From an uncultured Prevotella sp. (GTDB lineage: Bacteria > Bacteroidota > Bacteroidia > Bacteroidales > Bacteroidaceae), in contig CAMBBY010000073.1 of assembly GCA_945863825.1 (NCBI GenBank), positions 1 through 6,547 of the forward strand: DNA of 6,547 nucleotides, given 5' to 3'. Made by a program: the position numbers and the translations under genes. This document shows, in pieces, positions 1-6,411 of the stretch. The first letter of the stretch is position 1. Each line of letters opens with the position of its first letter. The notes beneath the pieces were generated by a model. That model ran no database searches and was not told the DNA's origin. It saw nothing but the letters and a program-made list of their open reading frames with translations.

Positions 1-45
1 ACACAAGGAGTATCGTCGGCAGCGTCAGATGTGTATAAGAGACAG
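1..45 (+). other. Illumina Nextera adapter and index (non-biological contig end)
   Basis: Bases 1-4 match the tail of the Illumina P5 oligo. Bases 5-12 (AAGGAGTA) match a standard Nextera i5 index that I recall as S507/N507. Bases 13-45 match the complete 33-base Nextera read-1 transposase adapter, ending in the 19-base Tn5 mosaic end at 27-45 (AGATGTGTATAAGAGACAG). The order P5, index, adapter is exactly that of a library molecule, so this is untrimmed sequencing construct and not a genomic Tn5. Genomic sequence begins at 46. The ATG at 29 lies inside the mosaic end and creates a false N-terminus reading MCIRDR, which should be removed from any protein record. Confidence 0.98.
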
Positions 46-481
46 ATATTACAATGGTATCGGTTTTCATCTGGAAGCGGGTGATGGTTATTTCTTTTTT
101 ACTCGCAAGGAAACGAAGGTGGATTTGCAGCGCAAGTTGGAAGCGGTGAGCAAGTGGATAGATTATCTCACCTTTCTGAAGACTTATAATTCTGCCTTCG
201 GATCTGGTTTGGTATTCTCTGCGGCAGATATCGTGGTGAGAATCAATTGCGATATGGAACTGAAGGAATTGGCAGGAAAACTCTTCAGCGAAAAAAAATC
301 ATATGATGAGATAGTGGAGAAACTGATCAGTGAATTGGAACGAATGGGATTCATTGAGCAGCAGGATGAAGTGGAGAAAACCTGGAAGGTATTGGCTTCA
401 TTCCATTATATCGAGGAGTTGATAGATTGCATATCGATTACCGATGATATTGAAGAAAAAGAAGAGGAGGAACAGCCATGA
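46..481 (+). CDS. MksE/JetB-like condensin subunit, 5'-truncated
   Basis: About 144 residues of genuine C-terminal sequence remain after removal of the adapter-encoded residues; the in-frame codons begin at 47. In SMC complexes of the MukBEF/MksBEF/Wadjet class, the small E/JetB subunit is a tandem winged-helix protein that binds the kleisin (MksF/JetA) and helps the SMC motor engage DNA. What is visible is a mixed alpha/beta acidic protein with amphipathic helices (for example KLEAVSKWIDYLTFL and EIVEKLISELERMGFI) and a Glu-rich tail ending EKEEEEQP. The assignment rests mainly on position: it sits immediately before an MksB-type ATPase and overlaps it by four bases (ATGA, 478-481), the standard place for mksE/jetB. 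Related proteins are roughly 200 residues, so perhaps 50-60 N-terminal residues are missing. The upstream mksF/jetA gene is not in the window. I inferred the family without a profile search. Confidence 0.75.
465..470 (+). promoter_or_regulatory. Ribosome-binding site for the SMC ATPase gene
   Basis: A perfect AGGAGG lies 7 bases before the ATG at 478. It is formed by the Glu codons of the upstream gene's acidic tail, so the same bases encode protein and recruit the ribosome. With the ATGA stop/start overlap at 478-481 this points to translational coupling of the two subunits. It stands out because the other genes in this window have no clear Shine-Dalgarno sequence, which is usual in Bacteroidota. 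Confidence 0.7.
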
Positions 482-3400
482 GATATCTGAATAAAATCAT
501 ATTTCTGAATAGTGCCCATATCCCATACGCTGAGGTGAAACTCGATGGAAATGTTCATTTCATCGGCACCCAGGGTGTGGGCAAGAGTACCTTGCTCCGT
601 GCGCTGCTGTTCTTCTATAATGCAGATAAGTTGCGCTTGGGCATTCCGAAGGAGAAAAAATCGTTTGATGTCTTTTATTTTTCTTATCCCAATTCATACA
701 TCGTTTATGAGGTGATGCGTGAGAATGGGGCTTATTGTGTTCTTGCCTTGAAGAATCAGGGACGAGTGATGTTCCGTTTCATCGATGCCCCGTTTGATAG
801 CAAATGGTTTATCGATGAGCATAAACAGGTGTATGGCGAGTGGACTAAGATACGTGAGCAGGTGGGTAAGAAACATGATGTATCTTCGCTCGTAAGCAGT
901 TATGAGATGTATCGTGACATCATCTTTGGAAACAATCGACGTCAGGAACTCCTTTCTTTCCGCAAGTATGCCATCGTGGAGAGTGCTAAGTACCAAAATA
1001 TCCCCCGCACCATCCAGAATGTCTTCCTCAATACCAAGTTGGATGCCGATTTCATCAAGAATACCATCATCCGCTCGATGAGTGATGAGGATAACAGCAT
1101 TGACCTCAACTTTTATCGTGAACAGATTAAGGAGTTTGAACAGGAGTATAAGGATGTGAGCCTCTGGACGAAGAAGGAGAAGAATGGTGAGGTGCTGGTT
1201 CGCAGAATGGCTGATAAGGTAATAGATGCTTATCGCACCTTGCTGAATAATCGGCGAAGGATTAGTGAGGGGCGTAAGGAACTCAATTATGCAGAGCGTG
1301 TGGCCCAGGAACTCCTGCCCCAATATCGTCTTGATATTCAAGAAAGTGAAGCGGAGTGTAATCGGGTTTATCGCCTGATAAGTGAGGAACAGGAAAAATA
1401 TGGAAAGGAGCGTGATAAACTCTCTCGTGAATTGGGCGTACTCGATGCGCAGCTAAAGAAAACTGCCGCCAAGCGCAAGTATTATGAGGAAATTCATATA
1501 GAAGATATCTTGCAGCGAGTAGAGCAGGAAACCATCATAGAAGATGAGCGCAAGCGGCAGGTTGCAATGAAGGCGGAACTGGAGAAATCTTATCAGAATG
1601 TGGTGGATAAGTATAAGGCTCTGCTCGAACAGCTCGATATGGATTTGCGTGCCTTCAGAAACAGCAAGACCACCTTGCTCAATGAGCATCAGGCTGCCTT
1701 GGTGACCCAGAAGGAAACGCTGCTGCAAGAATTGAGAAAGGCAGAAATGGAAACCCGTGAGGTGTTCAGGGAAAAAACTTCGTCTGTGGATGAGATGATT
1801 GCGCAACTGGTGCATGATGAAACTGCTTTGAAGATACAGAAGGCGAAGGTGGCTCACGAGAATCCTTTTGCCCGGGAGATGGAGACGAACGAAAAGGAGT
1901 TTGCTGAATTTACAGCCAGACAAATTCAGGTAGAAACCGAGATAAGGGAAGTGGAACTGCGCATTGAAACCTTGCGTCAGGAAGCTCTGAATGAATTGGA
2001 AATAGCAGAACTGAAATATCAGGCATCGCTCGATGCTCCCAAAAAGCAGAAAACTGATGTGGAGGATGAAATCCGGAAAATTCAGAATCTTCTGGACAAG
2101 AGCAAAGGTTCGTTTTCTGAATGGCTCGATCAAAACAGGAAGGGATGGCAGGAGAATATCGGAAAAGTGGTGGATGAAGAAACGATACTATATAATGATG
2201 TATTGAATCCGCAATTGGTTGCTGATTCATCTGCATTGTCATCATCTTCATCAGCGGCTTCTCTCTATGGCGTAAATATCAATCTGACTGCCGTAGAGCG
2301 AAAATTCAGAACTCCCAAGGAATTGAAGGAGCAACTCGCTGAAAAGGAACAGCTTCGTGCTGACATCATCAAGCAGCTGAATGATTTGCTGAACCAGCAT
2401 GAGGAGAATCATAAAACCTTGAAGGGAAAATATCTGCTTCAGATAAGAAAGCTGAATGAATCGCTTCATGCTAAAAAGGCAGAAATGCAACTGCTGCCTC
2501 AGACGGAAAAAAAACTCAAAATGCAAGCGCTGGAGTTGGAAAAACGTTTGGAAAAATGGCGCAGCCAACAGATGGCTGAATTGGAAGATAAGCAGAATGC
2601 ACTGGTTGCCGATAAGGTGAAGAAGGAAGAGAATAAACACCAACTGGAGATGGATTTGCAGCGCAAGCTAAAAGCTCTCCAAGCGGAATACAACAGACAG
2701 GTTAAGCAGGAAACACAGACTTTTGAAGTCTTTGCCAACGATATTCTGGCGCAGATAGAAGAGAAGCAGAACCAGATGGATGCTCGCAAGCAGGAACTCC
2801 TGAAAGCCCAGCGCGATGAACTGCATGGTAAGGGTATGGATACCCAGACTTTGGATGCTTACAACAAGCGCATAGCAGAACTGGATGCTGAGTTGACATA
2901 TATCAGAAAGAATCGTGATGTGGTGGCGGTTTACAGGAATGAAAAGATAGAACTTTTTGACCAAGAACCTGCCGTAAGGCAGAATCAAAAAAACAAGGCT
3001 GAGGCTAAGACTATGCTCGAGGATAAATTCAGGCAGCGCAGTGAACGCCTTCAATTGCAATTATCTGAGGCACAGAGTCAACTGACTAAGCAGCAGTCTG
3101 CTTTGAAAAAGCTGGATGCTGGATTGAATGCAGTGAGGAGTTTTAGACGTGACGAAACCTTGTGCCCATTGGAAAGTAATGAAATAGAGGAGAAGATCAC
3201 TACCAAGGATTGTCTGACTATCGTGGAAGAATTGAAGCGCCAAATCTATGAGGATGGTCGTTCGCTCGACAACTTCAAGAAGCAATCTCAGCAATTCTTA
3301 GGTATGTTCTCTGCTCACAACACCTTCCATTTCAATGTAAGTCCGGTAACGGAAGAGGAGTTCATCGCTTTCGCATCCAATCTCTGCGAGTTTGTGGAGA

Positions 3401-4161
3401 ATGATAAAATCTCGGAGTATCAGAAGCGCATCAGTGGAAGATATACCGATATCATCTTCCGAATCTCCAAGGAAGTGGGCGATCTGACCCGTCGGGAAGG
3501 CGATATCGGCAAGACTATCAACGATATCAACCACGATTTCGAGGAGCGGAATTTCGCAGGTGTTATCAGGGAAATCGCCTTGCGCCCGTTGAAGACCAAC
3601 GACCAGTTGATGCTTCTCCTCTTGCGTATCAGAGACTTTGCAGAAGAAAATCAATTCAATATGGGAGAGATGGATCTCTTTGCCACTGAGTCACGGCAGG
3701 ATGTGAATGCCAAGGCGGTGAAATATCTGCTTGCCTTTATGAAGGGACTTCTGGATGAGCCTAACCTCAAGCAGTTGCAGGTGGCTGACACCTTCAAGTT
3801 GGAGTTCCGCATCAAAGAAAATGACAATGATACGGGATGGGTAGAGAAGATAGCGAATGTGGGTTCTGATGGCACCGACATTTTGGTGAAGGCGATGGTT
3901 AACATCATGCTCATCAATGTGTTTAAGGAGAAAGCATCGAAGAAATCGGGCGATTTCAAGATTCATTGCATGATGGACGAGATAGGCAAGTTGCATCCTA
4001 ACAACGTGAAGGGAATCCTCGACTTTGCCAATCGCCGCAACATCCTGCTGGTGAACAGTTCGCCAACTACCTATAATGTGGAGGATTATAAATATACCTA
4101 TCTGCTCAGCAAAGACAATAGGGCAAATACTAAGGTTACTCAATTGATTAAGAGATTATAA
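478..4161 (+). CDS. MksB/JetC-like SMC-family ATPase
   Basis: This is the motor subunit of a MukBEF-like, MksBEF or Wadjet complex: two ATPase heads joined by long coiled coils that use ATP to extrude or translocate DNA. At 1227 residues it has the expected length. The N-terminal head has a Walker A motif GTQGVGKST at residues 30-38, followed by LLRALLFFY. Coiled coil, rich in E, K, Q and L, runs from about residue 240 to 545 and again from about 640 to 960. Between them is a short hinge-like segment containing a Ser-rich stretch (584-595) and then LYGVNINL. The C-terminal head has a signature-like GSDGTDI at 1129-1135 in place of LSGGQ, and a Walker B motif IHCMMDE at 1162-1168, where D1167 and E1168 are the expected magnesium-binding and catalytic residues. 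A D-loop-like GKLHPNN and the terminal strand NILLVNSSP follow. The start at 478 is supported by AGGAGG and the ATGA overlap. RecN- or Rad50-type ATPases are less likely given the neighbours on both sides. Confidence 0.87.
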   Translation: MRYLNKIIFLNSAHIPYAEVKLDGNVHFIGTQGVGKSTLLRALLFFYNADKLRLGIPKEKKSFDVFYFSYPNSYIVYEVMRENGAYCVLALKNQGRVMFRFIDAPFDSKWFIDEHKQVYGEWTKIREQVGKKHDVSSLVSSYEMYRDIIFGNNRRQELLSFRKYAIVESAKYQNIPRTIQNVFLNTKLDADFIKNTIIRSMSDEDNSIDLNFYREQIKEFEQEYKDVSLWTKKEKNGEVLVRRMADKVIDAYRTLLNNRRRISEGRKELNYAERVAQELLPQYRLDIQESEAECNRVYRLISEEQEKYGKERDKLSRELGVLDAQLKKTAAKRKYYEEIHIEDILQRVEQETIIEDERKRQVAMKAELEKSYQNVVDKYKALLEQLDMDLRAFRNSKTTLLNEHQAALVTQKETLLQELRKAEMETREVFREKTSSVDEMIAQLVHDETALKIQKAKVAHENPFAREMETNEKEFAEFTARQIQVETEIREVELRIETLRQEALNELEIAELKYQASLDAPKKQKTDVEDEIRKIQNLLDKSKGSFSEWLDQNRKGWQENIGKVVDEETILYNDVLNPQLVADSSALSSSSSAASLYGVNINLTAVERKFRTPKELKEQLAEKEQLRADIIKQLNDLLNQHEENHKTLKGKYLLQIRKLNESLHAKKAEMQLLPQTEKKLKMQALELEKRLEKWRSQQMAELEDKQNALVADKVKKEENKHQLEMDLQRKLKALQAEYNRQVKQETQTFEVFANDILAQIEEKQNQMDARKQELLKAQRDELHGKGMDTQTLDAYNKRIAELDAELTYIRKNRDVVAVYRNEKIELFDQEPAVRQNQKNKAEAKTMLEDKFRQRSERLQLQLSEAQSQLTKQQSALKKLDAGLNAVRSFRRDETLCPLESNEIEEKITTKDCLTIVEELKRQIYEDGRSLDNFKKQSQQFLGMFSAHNTFHFNVSPVTEEEFIAFASNLCEFVENDKISEYQKRISGRYTDIIFRISKEVGDLTRREGDIGKTINDINHDFEERNFAGVIREIALRPLKTNDQLMLLLLRIRDFAEENQFNMGEMDLFATESRQDVNAKAVKYLLAFMKGLLDEPNLKQLQVADTFKLEFRIKENDNDTGWVEKIANVGSDGTDILVKAMVNIMLINVFKEKASKKSGDFKIHCMMDEIGKLHPNNVKGILDFANRRNILLVNSSPTTYNVEDYKYTYLLSKDNRANTKVTQLIKRL

Positions 4162-4185
4162 AACCTCTTGCGTGTAGAAATATCG

Positions 4186-4236
4186 GATGATATGAAACAT
4201 TTGATGATATGAAATACTTGATGATATGGAAAAGTT
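4186..4236 (+). repeat. Three 17-bp tandem repeats spanning the jetD-like start codon
   Basis: Three consecutive 17-base copies (4186-4202, 4203-4219, 4220-4236) share the core GATGATATG and an A/T-rich tail. Copies 1 and 2 match at 15 of 17 positions, copies 2 and 3 at 14 of 17. Each core ends in ATG, at 4192, 4209 and 4226, and because 17 is not a multiple of 3 these fall in three different frames. The third is the start of the Toprim-family gene. The first two open very short frames: MKHLMI (4192-4212) and MKYLMIWKS (4209-4238). The first stop overlaps the second start as ATGA, and the second frame runs across the real start. There is no Shine-Dalgarno sequence in the gap. Any role in translation is inference. 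Confidence 0.8.
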
Positions 4237-5095
4237 AGGATTGGGCGATGCCCGACAGATATTAGCGATGTTGAAGGGTGAGGAGATTGCTTCGTCGAAG
4301 CTGTCTCCTCGCATGACGGCTTTGCTGAGGCAGGAAGAATTGTTGATGTTAAAGAGCAATGGGAGTAGATGCAAATATCGTATTGTCGAGGCCATGCGAG
4401 AGAGTTGCCGTACTCTGTTATCGCAGGAGTTTGGCTTGAAATGTTCTTTAGAAGAATGGATTTCTGCTTCTTCCTCTAAGCAGACGAGGGCAGATATGGT
4501 TAGGATGGTAGGTGATTCAAAGGCTAAGAAGGTGAATACATTTCGTGGCTTTCTGGTAGATTGCTATGTTCGGATAGATGCTATGCTGAATGGAAAGCCA
4601 TTCATACTTCATCCGATGGAAGGTAGTTCTGCTTTCATCAATCAACCGGATCATTTCGAGATACAGGAAGATGTGATAGTTGTGGGTATGGAGAATGCTG
4701 AGAATTTCATGCAGATTCGGTCGCAGCGTTGGCTTTTCGATGCCCTATTTCCTGGTAAGCAACTCTTGTTTGTCTGCCGTTATCCACAGGAAAACCTGGA
4801 GAATCTCAGGTCATGGCTTCTCCGCATCCCCAATCGTTATGTTCATTTTGGCGATTTCGATCTGGCAGGAGTTCATATCTATCTTTCAGAAATTTATGCC
4901 CATCTGGGTAATCGGTCTTCCTTCCTGTTGCCATCTGATATCGAGGAAAGATTGGCCGAAGGCAATGCTGCGCTTTACAATCAGCAATATGCCAGATTCA
5001 AGAATATGGCAGTAACGGATGTCCGCCTTCAGCCGCTGGTCAATATGATTCATCATTATCGCAGGGGATATGAGCAGGAGGGGTATATAAGATGA
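4226..5095 (+). CDS. MksG/JetD-like Toprim-family protein (compact form)
   Basis: This is the fourth gene of the SMC operon. In MksBEFG/Wadjet systems this subunit has a Toprim fold related to topoisomerase VI A/Spo11 and is the nuclease that cuts the DNA handled by the SMC motor. The C-terminal half shows Toprim-like acidic motifs: GMEN at residues 154-157 (E156) after a hydrophobic strand VIVV, and HFGDFDLAG at 207-215 (D210 and D212, the DxD pair) after the strand RYVHF. A Trp/Phe-rich helix (RWLFDALFPG) and the strand LLFVCRYP lie between them, as expected for the fold. The N-terminal part (residues 1-140) is helical and basic, compatible with DNA binding or an arm domain. At 289 residues it is shorter than the roughly 380-400 residues I recall for typical JetD. 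No upstream ATG is available in frame, since TGA lies at 4205-4207. It starts 64 bases after the ATPase stop. The call combines motifs and position and was not checked by a search. Confidence 0.78.
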   Translation: MEKLGLGDARQILAMLKGEEIASSKLSPRMTALLRQEELLMLKSNGSRCKYRIVEAMRESCRTLLSQEFGLKCSLEEWISASSSKQTRADMVRMVGDSKAKKVNTFRGFLVDCYVRIDAMLNGKPFILHPMEGSSAFINQPDHFEIQEDVIVVGMENAENFMQIRSQRWLFDALFPGKQLLFVCRYPQENLENLRSWLLRIPNRYVHFGDFDLAGVHIYLSEIYAHLGNRSSFLLPSDIEERLAEGNAALYNQQYARFKNMAVTDVRLQPLVNMIHHYRRGYEQEGYIR

Positions 5096-5154
5096 TAGGG
5101 ATATGATTCCTGATGGAGATTATTTCTGATGAAAAAAAACGCCGCATCACCAAA

Positions 5155-5553
5155 TTATTTCGTTTTTATTGCCCGAAACATCCTATAGTATGCGTATATA
5201 TAAGCTGATGTCGTTGTTATCATACTGATGATGTTCATGCTGATGAAGGCTGTCTGCCGGGTGTTACCTGCCAGATAAAACACTGCCGCAGGGAGGAGGT
5301 TCGAGCATAGCAGCCATGCGATGAAAACCAGGACAAGGGCTATGCCCAGTTTGCGCATGTTGCCCCTATGCTTGCTGCACAGATGACAGCCGGCTACCAG
5401 GGAGGCGATGACGGAAATCAATACCATAGTGCTTTGTATCCAGGTGAGAATCGTTGCCGTGGGGGTTATCTGTCCGTCCTGCATCATTGTTACAAAGTTG
5501 AACTTGAAGCATTGGCCCAGGATGAATGAGAGCACATAGTAAAGTACTATCAA
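5155..5553 (-). CDS. Small four-helix membrane protein, function unknown
   Basis: I do not recognise a family. The protein is strongly hydrophobic, with four probable membrane helices: near the N-terminus (IVLYYVLSFILGQCF), in the middle (TMVLISVIASLVAGCHLC), then IALVLVFIAWLLCSNLL, and near the end FISMNIISMITTTSAYIYAY. It finishes with a basic tail, RMFRAIKTK. A Lys/Arg-rich loop (SKHRGNMRKLG) between helices 2 and 3 suggests that loop is cytoplasmic. The start at 5553 is a TTG and is doubtful: the frame stays open to 5628 and reads LRVIIGLNRYTLPAGVKLLR, which looks like genuine coding sequence with a basic N-terminus. It then meets a TGA at 5629-5631. An ATG at 5630-5632 sits one frame away, separated by an A5 run (plus strand 5624-5628), so the true gene may start at 5632 with a one-base frameshift. 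It is convergent with the SMC operon. The 59-bp gap between the two stops holds an A8 tract (5132-5139) but no convincing terminator stem. Confidence 0.6.
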   Translation of the reverse strand: MIVLYYVLSFILGQCFKFNFVTMMQDGQITPTATILTWIQSTMVLISVIASLVAGCHLCSKHRGNMRKLGIALVLVFIAWLLCSNLLPAAVFYLAGNTRQTAFISMNIISMITTTSAYIYAYYRMFRAIKTK

Positions 5554-5643
5554 CTCGCTGCAGCGTCGTAGTAATTTTACGCCTGCCGGTAGCGTGTAGC
5601 GGTTTAGACCGATAATAACTCTTAAAAATCATAACGTATCTTC

Positions 5644-5672
5644 TTGAATATCAGTATTTGTTGCTATCTTTG
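5644..5672 (+). promoter_or_regulatory. Bacteroidota-type promoter of the nitroreductase gene
   Basis: TTG at 5644-5646 and TATCTTTG at 5665-5672, with an 18-base spacer, fit the Bacteroidota primary sigma factor consensus of a -33 TTTG/TTG element and a -7 TAnnTTTG element. Transcription would begin around 5677-5681, giving a leader of about 80 bases before the coding start. The site lies 11 bases outside the possible start of the divergent membrane-protein gene at 5632. I see no equally good promoter for that gene on the minus strand. Confidence 0.65.
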
Positions 5673-5677
5673 CACGG

Positions 5678-5741
5678 TATATACTAATAACGTTACATGG
5701 ATAAATACTAATAGTGCTACATGGGTATATACTAATTTGAA
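5678..5741 (+). repeat. 24-bp tandem repeat in the nitroreductase 5' leader
   Basis: The motif ATACTAAT occurs at 5681, 5705 and 5729, an exact 24-base period, and the shared element TACATGG occurs at 5694 and 5718 with the same period. The two full copies, 5678-5701 and 5702-5725, agree at 19 of 24 positions; a third partial copy occupies 5726 to about 5741. The array begins at the predicted transcription start and fills most of the untranslated leader. It could be an array of protein-binding sites or an RNA element, or simply a diverged duplication. I recognise no known operator. Confidence 0.8.
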
Positions 5742-5760
5742 ATATAGGTTTAATCATACA

Positions 5761-6402
5761 ATGAATAAAATGAAGAAGATATTTTTAGGATTGGCAGCTG
5801 CACTGATGTTGACTGCCTGCAACGAGAACAGACAGCCGGAGGCAATGACCAGCGTTGACTCTGCAAGTGTGGTAACCGATTTGATGATGAGTCGCAGAAG
5901 CATCCGTGCTTACAAGGATTCCGCTATCAGCCGCGATACCCTGAACGAGATTCTGAAATGCGGCATCAACGCGCCAAACGGGCAGAACCTGCAGTCGTAC
6001 GAAATCAGAGTGATAGATTCTCCTGCACTCATCGATTCGATAACCCAGGCCGTGGTAAAGGATAATCCTAAGATAGCAGAGCGCAAGGGCTTCAAGAACA
6101 TCTTCGTGAATGCTCCATGCGTGGTTTGCATCGCCTACGATACGACTTATGATATGGCACAGATAGATTGCGGTTTGCTTGGCGAGAACATCATTCTTGC
6201 AGCATGGGCAAAGGGCATCGGCTCCTGCTGCCTGGGCAGTTCTGCCCGTTGGATATTGGATTCGCCGTCAGCCAAGCCTTACCTCGACCGCATGGCATTC
6301 TCCAAGGGTTACAAGCTACTCTACTGCATCGCCTTAGGTTATCCTGACGAATCGCCAGAGGCAAAGCCAAGACGCCAGGATATGATCAAGTTCATGGATT
6401 AA
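5761..6402 (+). CDS. Nitroreductase-family FMN-dependent lipoprotein
   Basis: This 213-residue protein has a lipoprotein signal peptide (MNKMKKIFLGLAAALMLTAC) with lipobox LTAC at 17-20, so Cys20 should be lipidated and the enzyme tethered in the cell envelope. The mature part is a nitroreductase-fold oxidoreductase that would use FMN and NAD(P)H to reduce nitro compounds, quinones or related substrates. Family marks include MSRRSIRAY at 43-51 (phosphate/FMN contact), the segment INAPNGQNLQSYEI at 69-82, the GLLGENIILAAWAKGIGSC helix and turn from 138, and the C-terminal IALGYPDESPEAKPRR at 190-205, which is typical of the family. Its actual substrate cannot be read from sequence. The start at 5761 (or ATG 5770, giving MKKIFL) is chosen because the open frame upstream runs through the promoter and leader repeats and would spoil the signal peptide. 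No Shine-Dalgarno site is present; the leader is AT-rich. It appears monocistronic, with its own promoter and a following hairpin. Confidence 0.88.
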   Translation: MNKMKKIFLGLAAALMLTACNENRQPEAMTSVDSASVVTDLMMSRRSIRAYKDSAISRDTLNEILKCGINAPNGQNLQSYEIRVIDSPALIDSITQAVVKDNPKIAERKGFKNIFVNAPCVVCIAYDTTYDMAQIDCGLLGENIILAAWAKGIGSCCLGSSARWILDSPSAKPYLDRMAFSKGYKLLYCIALGYPDESPEAKPRRQDMIKFMD

Positions 6403-6411
6403 AACAAATGA

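Noticed and set aside
27..45. Mosaic end as evidence of a natural Tn5-type transposon
   Set aside because: It is preceded by the Nextera adapter, an index and the P5 tail in library order, so it is a library-construction artefact.
29..46. ATG at 29 as the start of the first gene (protein beginning MCIRDR)
   Set aside because: The codons lie in the Tn5 mosaic end of the sequencing adapter; the real gene begins upstream of the contig.
120..136. A 17-base sequence (TGGATTTGCAGCGCAAG) repeated at 120-136 and 2651-2667
   Set aside because: Both copies encode DLQRK within unrelated helical proteins; with no flanking similarity it is best explained by chance and shared codon preference.
694..4143. 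Numerous minus-strand open frames of 65-226 codons opposite the SMC ATPase gene
   Set aside because: They are antisense shadows of a long coding region rich in Glu, Lys and Leu codons; their products are Leu/Phe/His-rich with no motifs, and they overlap one another.
4680..5015. A 111-codon plus-strand frame inside the Toprim-family gene
   Set aside because: It lies fully inside the better-supported gene, in another frame, with no recognisable motif and no ribosome-binding site.
5096..5154. A8 tract between the convergent genes as an intrinsic terminator
   Set aside because: On the minus strand it would supply a T tract, but no stable GC-rich stem precedes it; the best pairing is a 5-bp stem with a long loop.
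5366..5632. Minus-strand frame from the ATG at 5632 read without frameshift (88 codons)
   Set aside because: The product soon becomes a non-membrane, His/Arg/Ser-rich sequence that looks out of frame, while the other frame carries four clear membrane helices. Only its first codons are likely to be used.
5644..5760. N-terminal extension of the nitroreductase to the TTG at 5644
   Set aside because: It would translate the promoter and leader repeats and bury the lipoprotein signal peptide at residue 40.
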